Assembly (NCBI GenBank): GCA_020637675.1
Contig: JACKKD010000001.1
Location: forward strand, 310,001-374,000
DNA from: Paracoccaceae bacterium
GTDB taxonomy: Bacteria > Pseudomonadota > Alphaproteobacteria > Rhodobacterales > Rhodobacteraceae
Length of the DNA stretch: 64,000 nucleotides
Direction: 5' to 3'
The notes below the pieces were generated by a model. The model saw nothing but the letters and a program-made list of their open reading frames with translations, was not told where the DNA came from and made no database searches. Position 1 is the first letter of the stretch; each line of letters opens with the position of its first letter. This document shows, piece after piece, positions 41,460 through 50,183 of the stretch. The translations under genes were made by a program, and so were the position numbers.

Positions 41460-43547
41460 TCATCCGATGGAAATGAGCCGGATCGCCCGATCCTGTTCCA
41501 TCAGCCACAGCAGCACGCGCGCCGCCGCTCCGCGCGGCGTTGCAAGCCCGGGATCGTCGGCGAGAAGTTTGCGCGCGTCCCGTTGTGCCACCGCCATCAG
41601 TGCCGCCTGCCGCTCCAGATCGGCGATGCGGAACCTCGGCAGGCCAGACTGCGCGGTACCGATCAGGTCGCCCGCGCCGCGCATGGAGAGATCCTCCTCC
41701 GCGATGCGGAAGCCGTCGTCGGTTTCGCGCAGGATCTGCAGGCGCCGCTCGGCAGTCTCGCCCAGCGGCGGCTGGTACATCAGGAGGCAGGTCGATTCCG
41801 CCGCCCCGCGCCCCACCCGTCCGCGCAACTGGTGAAGCTGCGCGAGCCCGAATATCTCCGCCCGTTCGATCACCATGATCGAGGCGTCGGGGACGTTGAC
41901 GCCGACCTCGATCACCGTCGTCGCCACCAGCACCTTGGTCCGCCCCGCAACGAAATCCGCCATCGCCGCGTCCTTCTCGGCCGGCGCCATCTGGCCGTGG
42001 ACGAGGCCCACGACACCCTCGCCGAGCGCGGCCCTCAGCGCCCGGAACCGCTCTGCCGCCGCGGTCAGGTCCACCGCTTCCGATTCCTCGACAAGCGGAC
42101 AGACCCAGTAGGCCTGCCGCCCCTCGGCGACGGCCTGCCGGAGGTGGCCCACCACCTCGTCATAGCGCCCGGCCGAGACGAGCGCGGTCCTGACCGGTTT
42201 CCGCCCCGGCGGCTTCTCGTCCAGCACCGAGACGTCCATGTCGCCATACTGGGCGAGGCTCAGGGATCGCGGGATCGGCGTCGCCGTCATCACCAGCATG
42301 TCGGCCGTCACGCCCTTGGCGGCCAGTTCCATCCGCTGCGCCACGCCGAACCGGTGCTGCTCGTCAACGATGGCAAGGCGGAGGTCGTGGAACTCCACGT
42401 CCTTCTGGAAGAGCGCGTGGGTGCCGACGAGCACCTGGATCGCGCCGCGGGCCAGCGCCGCGAGCTTGTCGGCCCGCTCGGCGCCCTTGTCGCGCCCCGT
42501 CAGGATGTCGAGGACGACGCCGGCCGCCTCGGCCAGGGGCCGAAGGCTGTCGAGGTGCTGGCGGGCGAGGATTTCCGTCGGCGCCATCATCGCCCCCTGC
42601 CCGCCCGCCTCGACCGCGACGAGAAGCGCCAGGAACGCCACCAGCGTCTTGCCCGCGCCGACGTCGCCCTGAAGGAGCCGGGTCATCCGGGTCTGCGAGG
42701 CCATGTCGGCAGCGATCTCGGCCAGCGCGCGGGTCTGCGCGCCGGTCATCCGGTAGGGCAGCGCCGCCAGCACCTTCGCCTGCAGCAGCCCGGTCCCGAT
42801 GCTGGCCCGCCCCTTGCCGCGCCGGAGCGAGGCACGGGCGAGCGCCAGCGTCAGCTGATGCGCGAAAAGCTCGTCATAGGCGAGCCGCTGGCGCGCCGGC
42901 GCCTCGGCGGCGATGTCGCCGAGGTGAGCGGGCGCGTGGGCAGCCCTCAGCGCGTCGGCCCACCCCGGCCAGCCTTCGCGCGCCAGGAGGCCGGCGTCGA
43001 TCCACTCCGCCAGCGCGGGCGCGCGACCGAGCGCCGCCGCGGCCGCCTTCTGCACGGTCTTCTGCCCGAGCCCGGCGGTCAGCGGATAGACCGGCTCGAA
43101 CTCCGGCAGGTCGGCAGCCTCCTCGGGGCGGAGGATGTGGTCGGGATGGGCCATCTGCGCCAACCCGTCGAAAAGCTCGAGCCTGCCCGAGACGATCCGC
43201 CGCTGGCCGGTCGGGAGCTGACGCTGCAGCCAGTCGCCCTTCACGCTGAAGAAGACGAGTTGCCATTCCGTCTCGGCATCCCGGACGAAGACCCGCGCCG
43301 GCCCGCCCTTGCGGCGGGGCGGAACATGTGCGCCCACCGTGACCTCCACCGTCACCGTGCCGGGCAGCGCCGCGCCCCGGATCGTCGGACGGAGCCGGCG
43401 GTCGATCACCGCGTAGGGAAGTGTGAACACGAGGTCGCGCGGCCGCTCAACGCCCATCTGCGCGAAGAGCTTCGCCGTCTTCGGCCCGACGCCCTCCAGC
43501 GTCTCCAGCTCCGCAAAAAGCGGAAAGAGGATCGCCGGCCGGCTCAT
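41460..43547 (-). CDS. recG: ATP-dependent DNA helicase RecG
   Basis: RecG regresses stalled forks and migrates branched DNA. The 695-residue protein has the OB-fold wedge domain (about residues 50-150) and superfamily-2 helicase motifs: RLLQGDVGAGKT, APTEILARQH, IVDEQHRFGV, MTATPIPRSL and the C-terminal RGRVGRG. ATG 43547 overlaps the ligA stop by four bases, so ligA-recG translation is coupled. Confidence 0.96.
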   Translation of the reverse strand: MSRPAILFPLFAELETLEGVGPKTAKLFAQMGVERPRDLVFTLPYAVIDRRLRPTIRGAALPGTVTVEVTVGAHVPPRRKGGPARVFVRDAETEWQLVFFSVKGDWLQRQLPTGQRRIVSGRLELFDGLAQMAHPDHILRPEEAADLPEFEPVYPLTAGLGQKTVQKAAAAALGRAPALAEWIDAGLLAREGWPGWADALRAAHAPAHLGDIAAEAPARQRLAYDELFAHQLTLALARASLRRGKGRASIGTGLLQAKVLAALPYRMTGAQTRALAEIAADMASQTRMTRLLQGDVGAGKTLVAFLALLVAVEAGGQGAMMAPTEILARQHLDSLRPLAEAAGVVLDILTGRDKGAERADKLAALARGAIQVLVGTHALFQKDVEFHDLRLAIVDEQHRFGVAQRMELAAKGVTADMLVMTATPIPRSLSLAQYGDMDVSVLDEKPPGRKPVRTALVSAGRYDEVVGHLRQAVAEGRQAYWVCPLVEESEAVDLTAAAERFRALRAALGEGVVGLVHGQMAPAEKDAAMADFVAGRTKVLVATTVIEVGVNVPDASIMVIERAEIFGLAQLHQLRGRVGRGAAESTCLLMYQPPLGETAERRLQILRETDDGFRIAEEDLSMRGAGDLIGTAQSGLPRFRIADLERQAALMAVAQRDARKLLADDPGLATPRGAAARVLLWLMEQDRAIRLISIG

Positions 43548-45802
43548 GCGCCGATGAGCCTCAGCCAGGCGTCCTCGTCTATCGTCTCGATGCCGAGGCG
43601 CTCGGCCTCCTTCGCCTTCGTGCCCGCGCCGGGGCCTGCGACGACGAGGTCGGTCTTCGCCGAGACCGAGCCCGCCACCTTCGCCCCGAGCGCCTCGGCC
43701 CGCGCCTTGGCCTCGGCCCGTGTCATCTTCTCGAGCGTCCCGGTGAAGACGAGCGTCTTGCCGGCGACGGGGCTGCCGGTCGTCACCGGCTGTGCGGCCG
43801 GCTCCACGTCGAGCATCGCCGCGAGCCGGTCGATGGAGGCGCGTTCGGCCGCCTGGTGGAAGGTGTTCACGACAGAGGCCGCGAGTACCCGGCCGACGCC
43901 GTCGATGGCCAGGAGCGCCTCCCACTCCGGCCCCTCGCCGACCGTCGCGGCGGTCATCGCCCGCTCGAACGCCTCCCAGGTGCCGTAGTGCCGGGCGAGA
44001 AGGTTCGCGGCACTTTCGCCGACATGACGGATCCCGAGCGCGAAGATCAGCCGATTGAGCGGGATTCTGCGTTTTTCCTCGATGGCCTGGAAGAGATTGC
44101 TCACCGACCTTTCGCCGAAGCCCTCGCGGTTCTTCAGCTTGGCGAGGTTCGCCGCATCCCGCGCGGACAGGGTGAAGATGTCGGCCGGTTCGCGGACGGG
44201 AAGCTGGTCGTCCTCGAAGAACATCTCGATCTGCCTTGGCCCCAGCCCCTCGATGTCGAAGGCGGCGCGCGAGACGAAGTGCTTCAGCTTCTCGACCGCC
44301 TGCGCCGGGCAGACGAGCCCGCCGGTGCAGCGACGCACGGCGTCGCCCTCCTCGCGCACGGCATCCGAGCCGCATTCGGGACATGTCGTCGGGAAGACGT
44401 AGGGCACCGCGTCCGCCGGCCGCCGCGACAGGTCCACGTCGGCCACCTTGGGGATGACGTCGCCCGCGCGGTAGACCTGCACCCAGTCGCCGGCGCGGAT
44501 ATCCTTGCCGCCGCGGATCGCCTCGCCCGAGGCGGAGCGGCCGGCGATGTAGTCCTCGTTGTGCAGCGTCGCGTTGGAAACGACGACGCCCCCCACGGTG
44601 ACGGGCAGGAGGCGGGCGACGGGGGAAAGCGCGCCGGTGCGGCCGACCTGGATGTCGATCGCCTCCAGTCTTGTCCAGGCGAGCTCGGCCGGGAACTTGT
44701 GGGCGATGGCCCAGCGCGGCGTGGTGGAACGGTAGCCGAGCCGGTGCTGGAGAACGATGTCGTTCACCTTGTAGACCACGCCGTCGATGTCGTAGCCGAG
44801 CGTTGCACGCCGCGCCTCGATCTCGGCCCAGGCGGCGAGCAGCTCCTCCGGCCCGTCGCAGAGCCGCGTCAGCGGGTTGGTGGAAAACCCCAGCGCGGCG
44901 AGCCGCGCGATCGCGCCCATCTGGGTGTCGGCGAGCGGTTCGGAATGGGCGCCCCAGGCATAGGCGAAGAACCTGAGCGGCCGCGATGCGGTCACGCCCG
45001 CGTCAAGCTGGCGCAGCGACCCCGCCGCAGCGTTGCGGGGGTTCGCGAAGGTCTTTTCCCCCGCCTCGGCCGCGCGGGCGTTCAGGGCCGCGAAATCGTC
45101 GTGGCTCATGTAGACCTCGCCACGCACCTCGAGCACCTCGGGCGCCTCGGCGAGCCTCTCGGGGATGTCACGGACGGTGCGGGCGTTCGCCGTGACGTTT
45201 TCCCCCGTCTCGCCGTCGCCGCGCGTGGCCGCCTGCACGAGGCGCCCCCGCTCGTAGCGGAGCGACAGCGACAGACCGTCGATCTTGGGCTCGGCGGTGT
45301 AAAGAAGCGGCGCCCCGGCCGAGAGGTTCAGGTAGCGGCGGATGCGGTCGTCGAACTCGCCGATCTCGGATGGCTCGAAGGCGTTCTCGAGGCTGAGCAT
45401 CCGCACGCCATGGCGCACCTTCGCGAAGGTCTCCGATGGCTCCGCCCCCACCGTCTGCGTCGGGCTTTCCGCGTGCCTGAGCACCGGAAAGCGCGCCTCG
45501 ATCGCCATGAGCCGGCGTTTCAGCGCGTCGTAGTCGGCGTCCGAGATTTCGGGCTCATCGAGCGTATGGTAGGCGCGGTTCGCGCGCGCCATGGCGGCGG
45601 CGATCAGCCCCCACTCCCGCGCCGCTTCCTCCGCGGTGAGCGCATCGACCGTGCGACGCTCCAGCGCGGGCAAGGGATTGATGGCGGCAGGCCCGGCCTC
45701 CGACCCGCCTGCACGATCGCCGTCCTGCGCCCCGCCGTCGCCCGCCGTGTCGCCCGCCGCGCCGCCCTTGCCCCCGCCGGTCGTTCGTTTCGCCGCAGAC
45801 AT
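43544..45802 (-). CDS. ligA: NAD-dependent DNA ligase
   Basis: LigA seals nicks in replication and repair. The 752-residue protein carries the adenylation lysine in AEPKIDGLSL, the OB fold, a four-cysteine zinc finger (CPECG...CTGGLVC), helix-hairpin-helix repeats and a BRCT domain from about residue 675. An N-terminal extension of about 48 residues rich in Gly, Ala and Asp precedes the conserved start near VDALTAEEAAREW. ATG 45802 has GGGGAGG seven bases upstream. It follows ctrA by 136 bases. Confidence 0.96.
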   Translation of the reverse strand: MSAAKRTTGGGKGGAAGDTAGDGGAQDGDRAGGSEAGPAAINPLPALERRTVDALTAEEAAREWGLIAAAMARANRAYHTLDEPEISDADYDALKRRLMAIEARFPVLRHAESPTQTVGAEPSETFAKVRHGVRMLSLENAFEPSEIGEFDDRIRRYLNLSAGAPLLYTAEPKIDGLSLSLRYERGRLVQAATRGDGETGENVTANARTVRDIPERLAEAPEVLEVRGEVYMSHDDFAALNARAAEAGEKTFANPRNAAAGSLRQLDAGVTASRPLRFFAYAWGAHSEPLADTQMGAIARLAALGFSTNPLTRLCDGPEELLAAWAEIEARRATLGYDIDGVVYKVNDIVLQHRLGYRSTTPRWAIAHKFPAELAWTRLEAIDIQVGRTGALSPVARLLPVTVGGVVVSNATLHNEDYIAGRSASGEAIRGGKDIRAGDWVQVYRAGDVIPKVADVDLSRRPADAVPYVFPTTCPECGSDAVREEGDAVRRCTGGLVCPAQAVEKLKHFVSRAAFDIEGLGPRQIEMFFEDDQLPVREPADIFTLSARDAANLAKLKNREGFGERSVSNLFQAIEEKRRIPLNRLIFALGIRHVGESAANLLARHYGTWEAFERAMTAATVGEGPEWEALLAIDGVGRVLAASVVNTFHQAAERASIDRLAAMLDVEPAAQPVTTGSPVAGKTLVFTGTLEKMTRAEAKARAEALGAKVAGSVSAKTDLVVAGPGAGTKAKEAERLGIETIDEDAWLRLIGA

Positions 45803-45884
45803 GGACGGACCTCCCCGATGCTGACCCGAAAGTGTTAGGGCGCGCATCGGTTGAGGTCCAGTCTCACCGTGGCCGGCTCAAGCG

Positions 45885-45904
45885 CCGGGCGGCGCCGCGC
45901 CCGG
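45885..45904. other. GC-rich hairpin between ctrA and ligA
   Basis: CCGGGCG (45885-45891) can pair with CGCCCGG (45898-45904) across six bases. No T-run follows on either side, so it may be a Rho-linked end of ctrA or just structure. Confidence 0.3.
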
Positions 45905-45938
45905 GCGGCGGTGGCGGCACCCCGCGACTGGCAGGTTC

Positions 45939-46649
45939 TCAGGCGCCGACGGCGATCTTGCGCGGCGCATCGGCCGAGGGCTCGCGCAGCACGTATCCGC
46001 GGCCCCAGACCGTCTCGATGTAGTTGTCACCGCCGGTCGCCTCGGAGAGCTTCTTTCTGAGCTTGCAGATGAAGACGTCGATGATCTTCAGTTCCGGCTC
46101 GTCCATGCCGCCGTAGAGATGGTTGAGGAACATCTCCTTGGTGAGGGTCGTGCCCTTCCTGAGGCTCAGAAGCTCCAGCATCTGGTACTCCTTGCCGGTC
46201 AGGTGCACCGGCGTGCCTTCCGCCTCCACCGTCTTGGCGTCGAGGTTGACGCTGATCTTGCCGGTGCGGATCACCGATTGCGAATGGCCCTTGGACCGGC
46301 GGATGATCGCATGGATGCGGGCGACGAGTTCCTCGCGGTGGAAGGGCTTCGTCATGTAGTCGTCGGCACCGAAGCCGAAGCTGCGGATCTTGTTTTCCGT
46401 ATCGTCGGCGCCGGTGAGGATCAGGATCGGCGTATCGACCTTGGCGAGGCGAAGCTGGCGCAGCACGTCCTGCCCGTTCATGTCGGGCAGGTTGAGATCC
46501 AGAAGGATCAGGTCGTAATCGTAGAGCTTGGCGAGGTCGATCCCCTCCTCCCCGAGGTCGGTGCAGTAGACGTTCAGGTTGGCATGGGTGAGCATCAGCT
46601 CGATGCTGCGGGACGTGGTCGGGTCGTCCTCCACCAGCAGGATTCTCAT
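45939..46649 (-). CDS. ctrA: Cell-cycle/motility response regulator CtrA
   Basis: A 236-residue OmpR-type response regulator. The phosphoacceptor is D51 in LILLDLNLPDMNG, with the acidic pocket VEDDP near the start and the conserved Lys in MTKPFHRE. The winged-helix domain spans about residues 125-230 (HLTGKEYQMLELL, ELKIIDVFICKLRKKL). In Caulobacter it is essential; in Rhodobacterales it mainly controls motility and gene-transfer-agent functions. It lies 94 bases downstream of sciP and has a CtrA-type box upstream, pointing to autoregulation. ChpT, its phosphate donor, appears broken in this window. Confidence 0.96.
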   Translation of the reverse strand: MRILLVEDDPTTSRSIELMLTHANLNVYCTDLGEEGIDLAKLYDYDLILLDLNLPDMNGQDVLRQLRLAKVDTPILILTGADDTENKIRSFGFGADDYMTKPFHREELVARIHAIIRRSKGHSQSVIRTGKISVNLDAKTVEAEGTPVHLTGKEYQMLELLSLRKGTTLTKEMFLNHLYGGMDEPELKIIDVFICKLRKKLSEATGGDNYIETVWGRGYVLREPSADAPRKIAVGA

Positions 46650-46701
46650 CAGGCGTACTCCACGTTAATCCCTCGATCATCCCCACTCTGGCGCAGATTG
46701 G

Positions 46702-46716
46702 TTAACCACAAGTTAC
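46702..46716. promoter_or_regulatory. Candidate CtrA binding site upstream of ctrA
   Basis: TTAA-CCACAAG-TTAC matches the CtrA consensus TTAA-N7-TTAA at seven of eight fixed positions. It lies about 53 bases before the ctrA start, in the sciP-ctrA gap. Such TTAA words are rare in this GC-rich sequence. Confidence 0.6.
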
Positions 46717-46743
46717 CGCTGTGATGCCGCCGCAAAGCTCAAC

Positions 46744-47022
46744 TCATGGTTGACGGTATTTCTGGATCGCCGTGACTTTCAAGCCTTTTTCACCGTGCCG
46801 CGCCACCGCGTCGCGCCAAAGCCCGAACTCCTCCTCCGAGAGTTGGTACCGCTCCAGCGCCTCCTTGAGCGGCAAGAGCCCGTAGGCCACCGCCTTCACC
46901 ACCCGCGCCTTGCGGCTGGCGACCCAGCGCCGGGTCTCGGCGGGCGGCAGGTCGGCGCGCGTCATGACGGTTCCGTCGGGCAAGGTAATCGCCCGCGGAC
47001 CATCGATCTTTTTCAAGAACAT
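46744..47022 (-). CDS. sciP: CtrA inhibitor SciP (DUF1153)
   Basis: A 92-residue helix-turn-helix protein. The family's middle is conserved (LPDGTVMTRADLPPAETRRWV), then KAVAYGLLPLKEALERYQLS and the C-terminal TAIQKYR. SciP binds CtrA and blocks recruitment of RNA polymerase in Caulobacter. It lies upstream of ctrA on the same strand. ATG 47022 has AAGGGG seven bases upstream. It is divergent from mnmA, with 123 bases between starts. Confidence 0.9.
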   Translation of the reverse strand: MFLKKIDGPRAITLPDGTVMTRADLPPAETRRWVASRKARVVKAVAYGLLPLKEALERYQLSEEEFGLWRDAVARHGEKGLKVTAIQKYRQP

Positions 47023-47145
47023 GGTTCACCCCTTCGTCTTCTCCCGCCGGGAAGGCTGCATCGGCAGGTTTAAGGAGGGGTGAAACCCTGCCTTGTGACT
47101 GCGGAGGATTTTCATATATTCGTTCCGTTTCCCGGACCCGATGCG

Positions 47146-48285
47146 ATGCTTGACGAAACCCGACTGAACTCCCTCGGCCTGCCGAAACCGCCGGCAGAAA
47201 CCCGCGTCGTGGTGGCGATGTCGGGCGGCGTGGATTCGTCCGTCGTGGCCGCCATGCTGAAGGACGAGGGCTACGATGTCGTCGGCGTCACCCTGCAGCT
47301 TTACGACCACGGCGCGGCGCTGGCGAAAAAGGGCGCCTGCTGCGCCGGACAGGACATCCACGACGCCCGCCGCGTGGCCGAGGCGATGGGGTTCCCGCAC
47401 TACGTCCTCGATTACGAGAACATGTTCCGCGAGGCCGTGATCGAGGAATTCGCCGACGCCTATCTGGCGGGCGCGACACCGGTCCCCTGCATCCGCTGCA
47501 ACGAGAGGGTGAAGTTCAAGGACCTCCTGGCTACCGCGAAGGACCTCGACGCCGACTGCATGGCGACCGGGCACTACATCCGCCGCCTCGTCGGCCCGGC
47601 GGGGCCGGAACTGCATGCCGCCGCCGATCCGAACCGCGACCAGTCCTATTTCCTGTTCTCGACCACGCCGGAGCAGCTTACTTTCCTGCGCTTTCCGCTC
47701 GGCCATCTCGCCTCCAAGGCCGAAACCCGCGCGCTCGCGGCGAAATACGGCCTTTCCGTCGCCGACAAGCCCGACAGCCAGGACATCTGCTTCGTGCCGA
47801 ATGGCGACTATGCGGCGGTGATCGAGAAGCTGCGCCCCGGCGCGGCCGATCCGGGCGAGATCGTGGACATGGCGGGCAATGTGCTCGGCGCGCACGGGGG
47901 CGTGATCCACTACACCATCGGCCAGCGCCGCGGGCTCGGCATCGGCGGGCTCGGCGGTCCGCTCTACGTCGTGAAGCTCGACCCCGAAACGCGCCGCGTC
48001 GTCGTCGGGCCGAAGGAGGCACTCGCCACCCGCACCGTCCCCCTGCGGGAGATCAACTGGCTGGGCGATGCGCCCTTCGACAGCCGGCCGGAATGGCATG
48101 TCTCGGTCCGCATCCGCTCCACCCGCCCGCCGCGGCCCGCCATCATCCGGCCGCTCTCCGCGACCACGGCCACGGTGGAGCTTCTTGACCCGGAAGCCGG
48201 CGTAAGCCCCGGGCAGGCTTGCGTGTTCTATGAGACCGGCGGTTCGCGCATCCTCGGCGGCGGCTGGATCTGGCGCGGCCACTGA
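47146..48285 (+). CDS. mnmA: tRNA-specific 2-thiouridylase
   Basis: MnmA thiolates U34 of tRNA(Glu), tRNA(Gln) and tRNA(Lys). The 379-residue protein has the PP-loop VVVAMSGGVDSSVVAAML, the catalytic cysteines in PCIRCNERVKF and SQDICFVPNG, and the C-terminal beta-barrel. ATG 47146 (MLDETRLNSLGLPKPP) is chosen as the family-like start; a GTG at 47080 would add 22 residues. Neighbours on both sides are unrelated. Confidence 0.95.
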   Translation: MLDETRLNSLGLPKPPAETRVVVAMSGGVDSSVVAAMLKDEGYDVVGVTLQLYDHGAALAKKGACCAGQDIHDARRVAEAMGFPHYVLDYENMFREAVIEEFADAYLAGATPVPCIRCNERVKFKDLLATAKDLDADCMATGHYIRRLVGPAGPELHAAADPNRDQSYFLFSTTPEQLTFLRFPLGHLASKAETRALAAKYGLSVADKPDSQDICFVPNGDYAAVIEKLRPGAADPGEIVDMAGNVLGAHGGVIHYTIGQRRGLGIGGLGGPLYVVKLDPETRRVVVGPKEALATRTVPLREINWLGDAPFDSRPEWHVSVRIRSTRPPRPAIIRPLSATTATVELLDPEAGVSPGQACVFYETGGSRILGGGWIWRGH

Positions 48286-48364
48286 CTGCGGCCGCGACGC
48301 TTTGCCGGATTGCCGGCGGCACCTTCGCCGCCGACAAGGGCGCGGCCCCCGAAGGAGGTCCGCC

Positions 48365-49810
48365 ATGCCCGCCATGCCCGCCAGGCCCCCGAACTCCCCG
48401 CCGCCCTGGGTGCTCGCCGCGCTCTACTTCCTTGCCGCGACCCTGCCCATCGCGCTCGCGCTGATGACGGTGGGGCGTGGCGCGGGGGCCTTCACGCGCG
48501 CCGGGATCGCCGCGGGCATCGCCGCCTTCGTCATGCTGCTTGCCCAGATGGTGACAAGCGGCCGGTTCGAGCGGCTCTCGGGCCGGCTCGGCATCGACGT
48601 GACGATGGGGTTCCACAAGTGGGCGGGTCCGGTGGCGCTGGCGTTTGCGCTGGCCCACCCCTTCCTTCTCGTCGGCCCGCCCGACCCCGACCGGCCGAAC
48701 CGGCAGGCACGCCACCTCGCGGCCGTGCTCGAAGCGCCGGGGCTGGCCGATGCGCGCCTCGCGCTTCTCCTCCTCGCACTGCTGGTGGCGCTGGCGCTTC
48801 TGCGCGATCGGTTGCCGTTCCGGTATGAGGTCTGGCGGGCGAGCCACGGGCTCGCCGCGCTCGCCCTCGTGGCGGCGCTGCTCTGGCACGCCCTCAGCGA
48901 CGGGAGGGCCGCCGGGAGCTGGGGGGCCGTCTTCTGGCCGGCCGCGGTCGCCCTCGCCACGGTGCCCGCGCTATGGGTCTACCTGCGCCGGCTCGCCGGG
49001 GCCGGAACCGGCTGGGTCGTGGAGGAGAACCGCCCCGTCGCCGAACGGCTCTGGCAGGTGACGCTGCGCCCGGCGGGGGCACGCCCGTTTGCCTTCCGCG
49101 CCGGCCAGTTCGCCTGGCTCGCCTTCGGGCGCTGCCGTGTGCCGCTCTGCGACCATCCCTTTTCCATCGCCTCGGCACCCGGTTCCGGCGACAGGCTGCG
49201 CTTCCTGGTCCAGGAGGCGGGGGATTTCACCGGCCGGATCGGCGCGATCCCTCCCGGCACATCCGTCGCGGTCGACGCCCCCCATGGGAGCTTCTCCCTC
49301 GACCGGGCCGACGCCGGCGGGCCGGTGCTGCTCGTCGCGGGCGGTGTCGGCATCGCACCGATTCTCGCGATCCTCGGCGCGCTGGCGGAGCGCGGCGAGA
49401 ACCGCCCCGTGCGGCTCCTCTACGCCTGCCGCGACCCCGCCTTCATGGTGCCGGAGGCACTGTGGCGGGTGGATCTGGAGCGTCTTGGCGGGCGCGCGAT
49501 CCTTCTCACCGACAGTGCCCCCGACGGACCGGGCGTCGAGCAGGGACCGATGACGCTGGATCATGTGCGCGCCGCGATGGCGGGGCTCGACCCGGCGCGG
49601 ACGACCGCCTTTCTCTGCGGCCCCGGCGGCATGATGGCGCGCGCGGCCGACTGCCTCGAAGGTTGCGGCCTGCCCCCCCGGGCGATCCATTTCGAGCGCT
49701 TCCGCTACGATGCGCAGGGGCTGTCGCGCAAGGACTGGCGGCGCATGGGTGCCTGGGTCGCCCTCTTCGGCTCGGTTGCCGGGGCGATCACGCTCTTCGC
49801 CCTGGCATAG
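48365..49810 (+). CDS. Ferric-reductase-like flavocytochrome
   Basis: A 481-residue membrane protein. About six hydrophobic helices (residues 15-215) hold two histidine pairs fit for b-type hemes (FHKWAGPVALAFALAHPF; WRASHGLAALALVAALLWHAL). An FNR-type FAD/NAD(P)H module follows: CDHPFSIASAP, VAGGVGIAPILAIL and FLCGPGGMM. A short hydrophobic helix ends the protein. Such enzymes move electrons from NAD(P)H across the membrane to ferric iron or oxygen; the acceptor is unknown. AAGGAGG sits six bases before ATG 48365. Confidence 0.85.
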   Translation: MPAMPARPPNSPPPWVLAALYFLAATLPIALALMTVGRGAGAFTRAGIAAGIAAFVMLLAQMVTSGRFERLSGRLGIDVTMGFHKWAGPVALAFALAHPFLLVGPPDPDRPNRQARHLAAVLEAPGLADARLALLLLALLVALALLRDRLPFRYEVWRASHGLAALALVAALLWHALSDGRAAGSWGAVFWPAAVALATVPALWVYLRRLAGAGTGWVVEENRPVAERLWQVTLRPAGARPFAFRAGQFAWLAFGRCRVPLCDHPFSIASAPGSGDRLRFLVQEAGDFTGRIGAIPPGTSVAVDAPHGSFSLDRADAGGPVLLVAGGVGIAPILAILGALAERGENRPVRLLYACRDPAFMVPEALWRVDLERLGGRAILLTDSAPDGPGVEQGPMTLDHVRAAMAGLDPARTTAFLCGPGGMMARAADCLEGCGLPPRAIHFERFRYDAQGLSRKDWRRMGAWVALFGSVAGAITLFALA

Positions 49811-49906
49811 CGGGCAGAGGTTCGGGCGCGCAGTCCGCGCAAGGTCACCCTCCCGCCCCCCCCGGTGGGAAAGGGACGGGTGTGCAGAGGCCGTTCCCCG
49901 GGCGCC

Positions 49907-50176
49907 TCAGCGCGGGGCGGCCAGATAGGCGACGATGTCGGCCCGGCGCACCGGGTCGGGTGCGCGGTGGCGGGCGAGAAAGGCGTCGAGCGCGGCGGCC
50001 GGGTCGGCCGCCGCAGCGACAGTGGTCCGAAGCGCCGCCTCGTCGCGGTGGCAGCGCGCGCAATCGCGCGCATAGGCCACCGCGCCCGCAGCCGCGTCAC
50101 CTGCCCGGGCGGGTGCGACGAGGACGCCCGCGATCAGGGCGGCGCAGACGAGGGCCATGGAACGATCACGGGGCAT
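49907..50176 (-). CDS. Small c-type cytochrome
   Basis: An 89-residue protein with a signal peptide (hydrophobic residues 7-20, ending PARAGDA) and a single CARCH heme-attachment site. The distal ligand is not obvious: there is no Met after the heme site. This suggests bis-His or pentacoordinate heme. It follows lpxB by 7 bases with an AAGGAGGAG upstream, and it ends the envelope cluster. A role in lipid A synthesis is not evident. Confidence 0.8.
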   Translation of the reverse strand: MPRDRSMALVCAALIAGVLVAPARAGDAAAGAVAYARDCARCHRDEAALRTTVAAAADPAAALDAFLARHRAPDPVRRADIVAYLAAPR

Positions 50177-50183
50177 CGTCGCT

